Assembly: GCF_016651105.1 (NCBI RefSeq)
Contig: NZ_JAEKEL010000001.1
Location: 124,001-188,000 of the forward strand
Direction of reading: 5' to 3'
Length of the DNA: 64,000 nucleotides
Source of the DNA: Pseudomonas sp. TH15
GTDB taxonomy: Bacteria; Pseudomonadota; Gammaproteobacteria; Pseudomonadales; Pseudomonadaceae
The position numbers and the translations under genes were made by a program. Under the pieces are notes generated by a model that was given only the letters and a program-made list of their open reading frames with translations, was not told where the DNA came from and did not search any database. Below are positions 8,208-15,898 of the stretch, one piece after another (position 1 is the first letter of the stretch; each line of letters starts with the position of its first letter).

Positions 8208-10109
8208 CTACAACTTTGCCTGACGTACGGCACCACTTCGGGATTTTGCCATCGCAGCCAGACGCACCGCGACGTTGGCTGCACCGTAACCGGCGTAGCC
8301 ATTTTTGCGCTGAATGATCTCGAAGAAGAACCGCCCTTCGAATGGCTCGGTGTACACATGGAACAACTCGCCACCTTGGGCATCACGGTCGTAGAGCACG
8401 TTGAAGTAGGCCAGTTCGCTGAGGAACTCGTCGTCAAAATCGAACCGCGCGGCGAGGTCGTCGTAGTAGTTGAGCGGGATATCCAGCAGCGGCACGCCCG
8501 CCTCTTTCGCGCGGCTGACTTCGGCAAAGATGTCGTCGCAATCGAAGGCAATGTGATGCACCCCGGAACCGCGATAACTCGACAGTGCGTGTGAGATCGC
8601 GGTGTTGCGGTTCTCGGAAATGTTCAGCGGCAAGCGGATCGAACTGTCACGGCTACGCAGCGCCCGGCTCTTCACCAAGCCGTACGGATCGGGCAGCACC
8701 ACTTCGTCGTCTGCCTCAAAATCCAGCAGGCTTTTATAGAACAGCACCCAACTGTCGAGGCTGTCCGCCGGCAACGCCATCGCCATGTGATCGATGCGCT
8801 TGAGGCCGCCGCTGGCCGTCGCCACTGGTTGCAGATTGAAATCGGTGCCGTAGACATCGGCCTCCTCGTCCACCAGATAAATCAGGCTACCGTCCGGTGC
8901 GCGCACCGCCGCCAGCTCAAGTTCGTTGGGGCCGACCAGCCCGCGATAGGGCTGGCCCTTGTAGGCCACGGCACGCGCCAGGGCACTGGCGCTGTCCTTG
9001 ACCCGCACTGCCGTTGCGCATAACGACGGGCCGTGGGCTTCGAAAAAGCTGTGGGCGAAGGAGTACGGTTCGGAGTTCAGAATCAGGTTGATATCGCCCT
9101 GGCGCATCAGGCTGACGCTCTTGGAGCGATGTTGCCCGGCCTTGACGAAACCCAGCCGCTCCAGCCAGTGCGAAAGCTTGGCGCCGAGGCTTTCATCTAC
9201 CGCAAACTCAAGAAACTCGATGCCGTTGTACTCGCTGGCCTTGGGGGTCTCGAACAGGATATCGACGTTGGCCACAGGCTTGGCTTCCTGGGCCAGACGC
9301 TGGCGGGTTTTCTCTTCCAGGTACAGCAACGAGCGCAAACCGTCGGCGGCGTTAGCCCGTGGCGGCGCGGCGCGAAAGCCGTCGTTGAAGATCTCCAGCG
9401 ACAGCGGCCCGGTGTAGCCACTCTTGATAATCGGTGCGAGGAAACCTGCCAGATCAAATTCGCCCTGGCCGGGGAAACAGCGGAAATGCCGACTCCACTC
9501 CAACACATCCATGGCCAGGATCGGCGCGTCGGCCATTTGCACGAAGAAAATCTTGTCGCCCGGAATCTCGGCGATGGCGCTCGGATCGCCCTTGAGCGAG
9601 AGCGTGTGAAAGCTGTCCAGCAACACACCGAGGCTCGGGTGATCAGCTTGGCGAACGATGTTCCACACCTGTTGATAAGTATTAACGTGACGGCCCCAAG
9701 CCAGGGCTTCGTAACCGATTCGCAAGCCACGAGCACCGGCCCGCTCGGCCAGCAAACGCAAGTCATCCACCAGGATGTGTTCATCGCCGAGGGAGTCAGC
9801 CGAAGCGTTGCTGCAGACCAGCACCAGATCGGTGCCGAGTTCCTGCATCAGGTCGAACTTGCGTTCTGCCCGTTCCAGATTGCGCGGCAAACGATCGCGG
9901 CGGCAACCTTCGAAATCCCGGAAGGGTTGAAACAGCGTGATGGCGATCCCGAGATCGGCGCACATCTGTTTAATTTCACGGGGACTGCCGTCGTAGTAGA
10001 GAAGGTCATTCTCGAAAATCTCCACCCCGTCAAACCCGGCGGCGGCGATGGCTTCAAGTTTTTCCGGCAGGGTACCGCTCAAGGAAACAGTGGCAATGGA
10101 ACGCTGCAT
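8208..10109 (-). CDS. quiC: 3-dehydroshikimate dehydratase fused to an HPPD-like domain
   Basis: A 633-residue two-domain enzyme that converts 3-dehydroshikimate to protocatechuate, feeding the beta-ketoadipate pathway. Residues 1-280 form a TIM barrel of the sugar isomerase-like type (MQRSIATVSLSG, then GYEALAWGRHVNTYQQVW, VLLDSFHTLSLKG and LSLEIFNDGFRA). Residues about 285-633 resemble 4-hydroxyphenylpyruvate dioxygenase. The three iron ligands of that fold appear kept: His in RIDHMAMA, His in GVHHIAFDC and Glu in FFFEIIQRKNG. This fusion is known from pseudomonad QuiC proteins, and its dioxygenase-like half has no settled role. It is transcribed divergently from the MFS transporter. Confidence 0.93.
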   Translation of the reverse strand: MQRSIATVSLSGTLPEKLEAIAAAGFDGVEIFENDLLYYDGSPREIKQMCADLGIAITLFQPFRDFEGCRRDRLPRNLERAERKFDLMQELGTDLVLVCSNASADSLGDEHILVDDLRLLAERAGARGLRIGYEALAWGRHVNTYQQVWNIVRQADHPSLGVLLDSFHTLSLKGDPSAIAEIPGDKIFFVQMADAPILAMDVLEWSRHFRCFPGQGEFDLAGFLAPIIKSGYTGPLSLEIFNDGFRAAPPRANAADGLRSLLYLEEKTRQRLAQEAKPVANVDILFETPKASEYNGIEFLEFAVDESLGAKLSHWLERLGFVKAGQHRSKSVSLMRQGDINLILNSEPYSFAHSFFEAHGPSLCATAVRVKDSASALARAVAYKGQPYRGLVGPNELELAAVRAPDGSLIYLVDEEADVYGTDFNLQPVATASGGLKRIDHMAMALPADSLDSWVLFYKSLLDFEADDEVVLPDPYGLVKSRALRSRDSSIRLPLNISENRNTAISHALSSYRGSGVHHIAFDCDDIFAEVSRAKEAGVPLLDIPLNYYDDLAARFDFDDEFLSELAYFNVLYDRDAQGGELFHVYTEPFEGRFFFEIIQRKNGYAGYGAANVAVRLAAMAKSRSGAVRQAKL

Positions 10110-10244
10110 ATATCGACTCCCGGTGGGTGGAGATCATCTTGTTAGAGGCATTGCACGCGCTGCTATCTGTAGGAGCTCCTACAGGGATCGCGTTTTTCTT
10201 GGGGTAAATTATTGGCTGCAGTATCCCGCACAGCAATTTAAAGT
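10110..10244. other. 5' part of the quiC/MFS divergent region with an 18-bp palindrome
   Basis: CTGTAGGAGCTCCTACAG at 10167-10184 is a perfect palindrome made of the REP-family end sequence, so it is probably a minimal REP remnant. The region should also contain the quiC promoter; ATTTAA at 10236-10241 could be its -10 read on the minus strand. Confidence 0.45.
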
Positions 10245-10262
10245 GTACTACCCGGTTAGTTT
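10245..10262 (+). promoter_or_regulatory. Candidate TetR operator, copy 2 (quiC/MFS)
   Basis: GTACTACCCGGTTAGTTT contains the 14-base near-palindrome ACTACCCGGTTAGT (six of seven arm positions match), a typical TetR operator shape. The aroQ promoter has a 15-of-18 match at 5993-6010. It sits between quiC and the MFS gene, so one site could control both. Confidence 0.6.
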
Positions 10263-10413
10263 TGCGGGCGATTATCGAACACAATGGCCCTTGGCGAATT
10301 GACGACTTTTCGTCCACTGCCCAACATCTGCTGCACATTGAGACCGGTCACAAACCATCGGTCTCGGTTACCAAAGACCTAGAACACCACATAAAAATAA
10401 TCGGGTGGCCTAC

Positions 10414-11754
10414 ATGACTCCTTCTCAAAGCTCTCCCATGGAGCGTTCCTCCATGACTCCTGCCAGCAGCGGCATCGGCGACAAGATCCGCGGCGCCATG
10501 GCGGTCGGCAAAACCCGTTGGGGCATGCTGGCGCTGGTATTTTTCGCCACCACTCTGAACTACATCGACCGCGCCGCACTGGGCGTCATGCAACCGATCC
10601 TGGCCAAGGAAATGAGCTGGACGGCGATGGACTACGCCAACATCAACTTCTGGTTTCAGGTCGGCTACGCCATTGGCTTCGTGCTGCAAGGCCGGTTGAT
10701 CGACCGGGTCGGCGTCAAGCGCGTGTTCTTCTGCGCGGTACTGCTCTGGAGCCTGGCCACCGGCGCCCATGGCCTGGCCACGTCGGCCGCAGGCTTCATG
10801 GTCTGTAGGTTTATTCTTGGTTTGACCGAGGCGGCGAACTACCCGGCCTGTGTGAAAACCACCCGGTTGTGGTTCCCGGCGGGCGAGCGCGCCGTGGCCA
10901 CCGGCATCTTCAACGCCGGGACCAACGTCGGCGCGATGTTCACGCCGATGCTGTTGCCGCTGATTCTTCACGCGTGGGGCTGGCAAGCGGCGTTCCTGTG
11001 CATGTCGGCACTGGGCGGGATCTGGTTGGTGTTCTGGGGTTTGAAGTACTTCAACCCTGAAGATCACCCGAGCGTTAAACAGTCGGAACTGGATTACATC
11101 CAGAAGGAAGTCGAGCCGGAACAATCCCGCGTCCCGTTCTCGAAAATCCTGCGCATGCGTGGCACCTGGGCCTTCGCCCTCGCCTACTCGATGACCGCGC
11201 CGGTGTTCTGGTTTTACCTTTACTGGCTGCCACCGTTCCTCAATCAGCAATACAACCTGGGCATCAACGTGACCCAGATGGGCATCCCGCTGATCATCAT
11301 TTACCTGACGGCGGACTTCGGCAGCGTCGGTGGCGGGATTCTGTCCTCTTTCCTGATCGGCCGTGGAGTCAACCCGATCAAGGCGCGACTGATGTCGATG
11401 TTCCTGTTCGCCTGCTGCATCATCGGCGTGATCATGGCGGCGGGTTCCAGCAACTTGTGGGTCGCGGTGTTCGCCATCTCCCTGGCCATTGGTGCGCACC
11501 AGGCCTGGACTGCGAACATCTGGAGCCTGGTGATGGACTACACGCCCAAACACATGATGAGCACGGTGTTCGGCTTCGGCGGCATGTGCGCGGCCATCGG
11601 CGGCATGTTCATGACGCAGTTGGTCGGGCACATCCTGACGGTGACCAACAACAACTACACGGTGCTGTTCACCATGATTCCGGCGATGTACTTCATCGCG
11701 CTGATCTGGATGTACTTCATGGCACCGCGCAAGATTCCTGCCGTTACCGACTAA
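10414..11754 (+). CDS. MFS transporter, probable quinate/shikimate-type importer
   Basis: A roughly 446-residue major facilitator of the anion:cation symporter branch, which imports organic acids such as hexuronates and aromatic acids. NYIDRAALGVMQPIL in helix 1, GRLIDRVGVKRVF as motif A, and LGLTEAANYPACVKTTRLWFP are characteristic. Twelve hydrophobic segments can be followed. The ATG at 10414 is chosen, but later ATGs at 10438 and 10453 are possible because the first 20 residues are variable. The gene is divergent from quiC with a shared operator candidate, so quinate, shikimate or 3-dehydroshikimate is the likely substrate. A REP element follows. Confidence 0.88.
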   Translation: MTPSQSSPMERSSMTPASSGIGDKIRGAMAVGKTRWGMLALVFFATTLNYIDRAALGVMQPILAKEMSWTAMDYANINFWFQVGYAIGFVLQGRLIDRVGVKRVFFCAVLLWSLATGAHGLATSAAGFMVCRFILGLTEAANYPACVKTTRLWFPAGERAVATGIFNAGTNVGAMFTPMLLPLILHAWGWQAAFLCMSALGGIWLVFWGLKYFNPEDHPSVKQSELDYIQKEVEPEQSRVPFSKILRMRGTWAFALAYSMTAPVFWFYLYWLPPFLNQQYNLGINVTQMGIPLIIIYLTADFGSVGGGILSSFLIGRGVNPIKARLMSMFLFACCIIGVIMAAGSSNLWVAVFAISLAIGAHQAWTANIWSLVMDYTPKHMMSTVFGFGGMCAAIGGMFMTQLVGHILTVTNNNYTVLFTMIPAMYFIALIWMYFMAPRKIPAVTD

Positions 11755-11756
11755 AC

Positions 11757-11846
11757 CCTGTAGGAGCTGCGGCACGCTGCGATCTTTTGATCTTGATGCT
11801 GAAGATCAAAAGATCGCAGCCTCGTTTCACTCGTCAGCTCCTACAA
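11757..11846. repeat. REP/REPIN element, GATCTTTTGATC family
   Basis: Long inverted repeat with outer arms TGTAGGAGCT and AGCTCCTACA and inner arms GCTGCGATCTTTTGATCTT at 11776-11794 pairing with 11802-11820. It separates convergent genes and probably acts as a two-way terminator. Its outer arm overlaps the stop codon of the DMT transporter gene. Confidence 0.85.
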
Positions 11847-12731
11847 AGGTTTGTGTTTTCTGCTTTGCTGCCACGCAGCCGCCAACCCGCTGCAACAAAT
11901 CACCGCGATCCCGACCACCGTGGTCAGGGTCGGCGTGTGAGAAAACAGCAGCCAGCCCAGCAGCCCGGCAAACACAATCTGACAATAACCAAACGGCGCC
12001 AGCAATGCCGGTGCGGCGTAACGGAACGCCTGGGTCAGGAACAAATGCGCGGTCATCCCGCAACTCCCCAGCGCCAGCATCAACAACCCATGACCGAGGC
12101 TTGGCAACTGCCAGAAGAACGGCACCAGCGCGCTCATCACCAGGGTGTTGCACAACCCGGCGAAGAAGTTGCTGGTGGTCGGGCTGTCGATCTGGCTGAG
12201 CTTGCGAGTGAGCAACTGATAGAAGCAGAAAAACATCGCCGAGCAGAACGGCAACAACACCGCCGGGGTGAACAGTTCGCCGCCGGGGTGGATGATGATC
12301 AGCACGCCGATAAAACCGCAAATCACCGCGATCCATTGGCCACGGGTGACGTGCTCCTTGAGCAGCGGCACCGACAGCGCAGTGACCAACACCGGCGCAA
12401 GAAAGTTGACTGCCGTGGCTTCGGCCAGGGGTATGTACAACAAACCGGTGGTGAAAAACAGGCTGGTACCCAGCAGACACAACGCCCGCGCCAACTGCAG
12501 CAATGGTCGTTTGGTGCGTAGGACACGCAACCCGGATTGCGGCAGAAAAATCCCGGCCATCAACAAGGTGTGAACCAGATATCGGGCCCAGACCACCATG
12601 ATGATCGGGTAGAACCCGGAGAGGTATTTCGACAACGCGTCATGGCTGGAAAACAGGAAGGTCGCGGCAACGATCAGCAAAATCCCCTTGAAGGGTTTGT
12701 TTACACCGGAGAGTGGGGTGCTGATGGTCAT
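11841..12731 (-). CDS. EamA/DMT family transporter
   Basis: A 296-residue inner-membrane protein with ten predicted hydrophobic segments in two EamA repeats; the first begins FKGILLIVAATFLFSSHDALSKYL and repeat-end motifs such as LAEATAVNFLAPV fit drug/metabolite exporters. The stop codon lies inside the neighbouring REP element. Upstream, another REP separates it from the isomerase gene, so it may or may not be part of the IclR-linked cluster. The substrate is unknown. Confidence 0.85.
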   Translation of the reverse strand: MTISTPLSGVNKPFKGILLIVAATFLFSSHDALSKYLSGFYPIIMVVWARYLVHTLLMAGIFLPQSGLRVLRTKRPLLQLARALCLLGTSLFFTTGLLYIPLAEATAVNFLAPVLVTALSVPLLKEHVTRGQWIAVICGFIGVLIIIHPGGELFTPAVLLPFCSAMFFCFYQLLTRKLSQIDSPTTSNFFAGLCNTLVMSALVPFFWQLPSLGHGLLMLALGSCGMTAHLFLTQAFRYAAPALLAPFGYCQIVFAGLLGWLLFSHTPTLTTVVGIAVICCSGLAAAWQQSRKHKPL

Positions 12732-12767
12732 TGGGTTTCCTTGTGGTGCCGAAAAAGATCAAAAGCT

Positions 12768-12831
12768 TCGCGGGCAAGCCTTGCTCCTACAGGGGTTGGG
12801 TAAACCCCGTAGGAGCAAGGCTTGCCCGCGA
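12768..12831. repeat. REP hairpin, almost perfect
   Basis: TCGCGGGCAAGCCTTGCTCC and its reverse complement flank a short centre, giving a stem of about 28 pairs. It lies between the isomerase stop and the DMT transporter start. Confidence 0.85.
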
Positions 12832-12849
12832 ACAGGTGCGCAGCGCCGC

Positions 12850-13665
12850 TTACAGTCGCGCCAACAACGCTCGAGTTTTATCAATCGCCATCTGCGCCCG
12901 CTGCAATCCACTCACGCCCTGCTCCAGCAGTTTAACCGTGGGAATTTCCAGGCTCAGTGGGATATTAGCCGGCAGCGCTTTCAGCAACCCGAGCAGGTCG
13001 CAATCGCCTTCGCCGGGAAACCGCCGCTCGTTGCGCGCCTGACGCAAGATCTCGGCCATGTCTGACGGTCTCGGTCCCGCGACATCGCATAATTGCGCAT
13101 AACGCAGGCGCGACGCTGGCACCCCTGCCAGATCCTGCAACCGTGACGCCGAACGATCAAAGTGGAACGCATCGACCAGCACTGCTGCATTTTCGCGATC
13201 CGCGTTCTCGACAATGCGCAGCGCTTGCTCGAGATTGCGTGCATCCGTCCAGGGCATGAATTCCAGATGCGGATGCAACCCATACGGCGCCGCCAGATCG
13301 CAGAGTGCCGTGAAGTTATCGGTGAGCCGCTGCTCGTCAGGGTCGTTACCGGCCACCAGCAACTCAGTCGCACCAAACTCCGCGCCGACCGTCAGCAGTT
13401 TCTCGAAATCGGCCACGACGGTTTGCGGTTTCAGACGCAGAATTTCCACGTCGAGCACACGCACACCGGTATCACGTAACTGCGCCATTGTCCGACGACG
13501 CAAGTCGCCATCGGCTACCAACGGGAAGTGATATTCCTCAGGCGTTGCCGGCTCCAGACGCAAGCCGACATGGCTGTAACCGGCGCGCGCCGCCACTTCA
13601 ACCATCTGCGGCGGCGACAGCTCCAGCACGGTCAGGCTGGCCAATGACAGGATTCGTTCGCTCAT
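12850..13665 (-). CDS. TIM-barrel sugar phosphate isomerase/epimerase-like enzyme
   Basis: A 271-residue protein of the xylose isomerase-like TIM-barrel family. Metal-ligand type segments can be seen: HLEFMPWTDARNLEQAL (Glu), AVLVDAFHFDRS (Asp and His), and LSLEIPT (Glu). The same fold makes the first half of QuiC, so it could be a dehydratase as well as an isomerase. The ATG at 13665 comes two bases after the stop of the Gfo/Idh gene, with GAGG as ribosome site, so the two are co-transcribed. The substrate is unknown; the neighbours suggest an alicyclic acid, polyol or sugar acid. Confidence 0.82.
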   Translation of the reverse strand: MSERILSLASLTVLELSPPQMVEVAARAGYSHVGLRLEPATPEEYHFPLVADGDLRRRTMAQLRDTGVRVLDVEILRLKPQTVVADFEKLLTVGAEFGATELLVAGNDPDEQRLTDNFTALCDLAAPYGLHPHLEFMPWTDARNLEQALRIVENADRENAAVLVDAFHFDRSASRLQDLAGVPASRLRYAQLCDVAGPRPSDMAEILRQARNERRFPGEGDCDLLGLLKALPANIPLSLEIPTVKLLEQGVSGLQRAQMAIDKTRALLARL

Positions 13666-13667
13666 GT

Positions 13668-14729
13668 TCAAGCCTCGATCAGTGCAGGGGCGCAAGCACG
13701 GCCGGTAGCAGCGGCGTCGCGAATGGCCTCAATCAGCGCAAGGGTGCGGGCGGCGTCGGCCGCACTCACCAGCGGCTCGACCTCACGCCGCGCCACGCGT
13801 ACGAAATGCTGTAACTGCAAACGTAAAGCTTCGTCACCGGTGTAGGACTCTTCCACCATCAGTAACGGTTCATGCCAACCGGCGTCGACCTGATCAGCGG
13901 CGTAGTGCCAGCGTTTGAGCTGGGGAATGCTCAATGCCCCGGCGGTGCCGGCCAGCAAGTAGCACGGCTGATCGGCCTGACGCGGATACACCGGGTTCTC
14001 GCCGGAATCCAGCTCCCAACTCCACGGCGCTGCGACGGCATCCGAGCCGCTCAACGTACCCAATGTGCCGCCCTCGAATTGCAGCAAAACCGCCGCGCTG
14101 TCTTCATTGGCAAAACCACGTACAGCGTTGTCGGTGATCGCCTGCACCGAGCGCACTTCACCGCACAGGTGCCGGAGCAGATCGAGGTCGTGAATCAGGT
14201 TGGTCAGCAACATGCCCGCTCCCGGTTGTCGACGCCACGGGATCTCGAAATAACTGTCCGGTTTGCGCAACTGGAACAGCGCGGTGACCGTGGTCAGACG
14301 CCCGAGTGCGCCACTCTGCAGCAACTCATGGGCACGCACGATCAGCGGGTTGTGGCGTCGGTGATGGCCGACCAGTACCGGCACGCCGCTGCTTTTAACC
14401 GCAGCCACCAGTTCGCGCGCTTCATCAAGGTGCACGCCGACCGGTTTTTCCAGCAACACCGGCACACCCGCCGACAGACAATCAAGCGCCGTGCTGACAT
14501 GTTGATTGTTCGGATTGGCAACGATCACCGCGTCTGGCCTGATTTGCTCGAGCATCTGACGGTGATCGGCGAAATGCCTTACACCCCACTCAGCCGCCAG
14601 GATTGCGGCTTGCGGGCCGGGATCCACCACCGCGCACAGTGTTGCTTCAGTGAGGGTTTGCAGGTGCCGATAATGTTGCTGACCCATGTTGCCAGCGCCG
14701 ATCAGGGCGATTCGAAGGGGCGAATTCAA
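13668..14729 (-). CDS. Gfo/Idh/MocA family NAD(P)-dependent dehydrogenase
   Basis: A 353-residue oxidoreductase. The N-terminal Rossmann fold begins RIALIGAGNMGQQHYRHL. LLEKPVGVHLDEA carries the family's EKP motif, and the C-terminal domain contains NLIHDLDLLRHLCG with the catalytic Asp/His pair. I chose a TTG start at 14729 because AAAAGGATC lies seven bases upstream and the family starts close to the Rossmann strand; a GTG at 14765 is the alternative but falls inside the operator dyad. It is the first gene of a two-gene unit with the isomerase. Oxidation of a polyol or sugar acid is probable; the exact substrate is unknown. Confidence 0.85.
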   Translation of the reverse strand: MNSPLRIALIGAGNMGQQHYRHLQTLTEATLCAVVDPGPQAAILAAEWGVRHFADHRQMLEQIRPDAVIVANPNNQHVSTALDCLSAGVPVLLEKPVGVHLDEARELVAAVKSSGVPVLVGHHRRHNPLIVRAHELLQSGALGRLTTVTALFQLRKPDSYFEIPWRRQPGAGMLLTNLIHDLDLLRHLCGEVRSVQAITDNAVRGFANEDSAAVLLQFEGGTLGTLSGSDAVAAPWSWELDSGENPVYPRQADQPCYLLAGTAGALSIPQLKRWHYAADQVDAGWHEPLLMVEESYTGDEALRLQLQHFVRVARREVEPLVSAADAARTLALIEAIRDAAATGRACAPALIEA

Positions 14730-14746
14730 GGCTCGATCCTTTTGTG

Positions 14747-14793
14747 ATTGTTGTTGGAATATCACTCCAGCAACAATTTAGAACCGAGTTCCA
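14747..14793 (-). promoter_or_regulatory. Candidate tandem IclR operators before the Gfo/Idh gene
   Basis: TGGAATATCACTCCA at 14755-14769 is the core of a 31-base dyad (14747-14777) whose outer arms ATTGTTG and CAACAAT match perfectly. TAGAACCGAGTTCCA at 14779-14793 is a second, weaker dyad centred 24 bases away. A possible -10 overlaps the first dyad on the minus strand. The core resembles the perfect dyad in front of the FAD dehydrogenase at 15855-15869. Confidence 0.55.
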
Positions 14794-14842
14794 CAATCCA
14801 AAACCCAGCAATCCCAAAACCGTGCGAACACCGCACAACTTC

Positions 14843-14936
14843 TCCCCTGTGGGCACTGCCGCAGGCTGCGATCTTTTGATCGTGATTTTAAAAACAACAG
14901 CAAAAGATCGCAGCCTGCGGCAGCTCCTACAGGGGA
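14843..14936. repeat. REP/REPIN element, GATCTTTTGATC family
   Basis: A 23-base arm (14856-14878, beginning CTGCCGCAGGCTGCG) pairs perfectly with 14901-14923, with further CCCTGT/ACAGGG ends. It lies just after the IclR gene stop and likely ends its transcript before the Gfo/Idh promoter. Confidence 0.88.
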
Positions 14937-14944
14937 TTGGGCGA

Positions 14945-15721
14945 TTAGATGAACAACTCCGACGCCAGACTCGCCGCCGACAACTCCTCGGCAAACGTCA
15001 ACAACAGCGGCGCCAGCTCATGCAAACTTGCACCCGGCATTCGCGCGCTCGGCCCGGCAACGCTAAGCACACCGATCACCCGTCCATCGCCCGGATGTCG
15101 TACCACCGCCGCAATCGCCGAAGTGCCCACCGCCGAGCTTTCCTCGACCCAGGCATAACCCTGCTCGCGCGCCAGGCGCAGGCGCTCAAGCAATTCAATA
15201 TTGGAGCGTGGCGCATTCGGCCCCAGATCCTTGGGTCGCTCCGCCCCTTGGCGCTCCACCAGCGACAACGCCTCGGCATCGCTCATGCAGGCCAGCCACG
15301 CGTGGCCGGACGCGGTGTAAAACAGCGGTGCATCGCGCCCCATGTCCGGGTCATAACGCAGCCCGGATCGAGCGCCCTGGGATTTGGCGATCCAGGTCTG
15401 GCGCTCACCTTCAATCACCCCCAGACGCACCAGCTCGCCGGTTTCCTGCGCCAGGCGATCCAGCACTGGCTGGACAATATCCGCCCCGCTACTCGACAAA
15501 TAACGGAACCCCATCGCCACCAGTTTGGTCGACAGGTGATAGCGCAAGGTGTCCTGATTCTGCCGCACATAACCCAGCCGAATCAGCTCGGCGAGCAGGC
15601 GATGGGTCGCGCTTTTCGGAATATCCAGTTGCTCCGCCAACGTCTGCATCGGCAGGCCACGCGGGTCGCTGGTGAGGCTTTCCAGCACACTGAAAACTCG
15701 TTCAATCTGACTGCCGGCCAT
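14945..15721 (-). CDS. IclR family transcriptional regulator
   Basis: A 258-residue regulator. The winged helix-turn-helix is at about residues 5-65 (SQIERVFSVLESL, then LPMQTLAEQLDIPKSATHRLLAEL). The C-terminal IclR effector domain follows, with RYDPDMGRDAPLFYTASGHAWLA and SAIAAVVRHPGDGRVIGVLSV. The ATG at 15721 has GGGAG upstream. It is divergent from the FAD dehydrogenase and lies upstream of the Gfo/Idh-isomerase pair. TGGAA/TTCCA dyads in front of both units suggest it controls both, most likely as a repressor released by the pathway substrate. The ligand is unknown. Confidence 0.9.
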   Translation of the reverse strand: MAGSQIERVFSVLESLTSDPRGLPMQTLAEQLDIPKSATHRLLAELIRLGYVRQNQDTLRYHLSTKLVAMGFRYLSSSGADIVQPVLDRLAQETGELVRLGVIEGERQTWIAKSQGARSGLRYDPDMGRDAPLFYTASGHAWLACMSDAEALSLVERQGAERPKDLGPNAPRSNIELLERLRLAREQGYAWVEESSAVGTSAIAAVVRHPGDGRVIGVLSVAGPSARMPGASLHELAPLLLTFAEELSAASLASELFI

Positions 15722-15854
15722 GGGAGGCTCCCAACACAATTTGTCCGATTCTAGAAGACAACCTCCCGGATGCGAAATCTGGAACTCGCTGTCCGATAAC
15801 CGCCCGTTTTGTGGTTTCAAGGCTTGTCGTCCGCCTGTCGCACTGGTTATTTTC

Positions 15855-15869
15855 TGGAATCAAATTCCA
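15855..15869. promoter_or_regulatory. Candidate IclR operator before the FAD dehydrogenase
   Basis: TGGAATCAAATTCCA is a perfect 6-3-6 dyad located 30 bases before the start of the FAD dehydrogenase and about 135 bases from the IclR start. The related dyads at 14755-14769 and 14779-14793 support a shared regulator. Confidence 0.6.
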
Positions 15870-15898
15870 AAAATAAATAACCGCTGGAGCGTTGTCTG

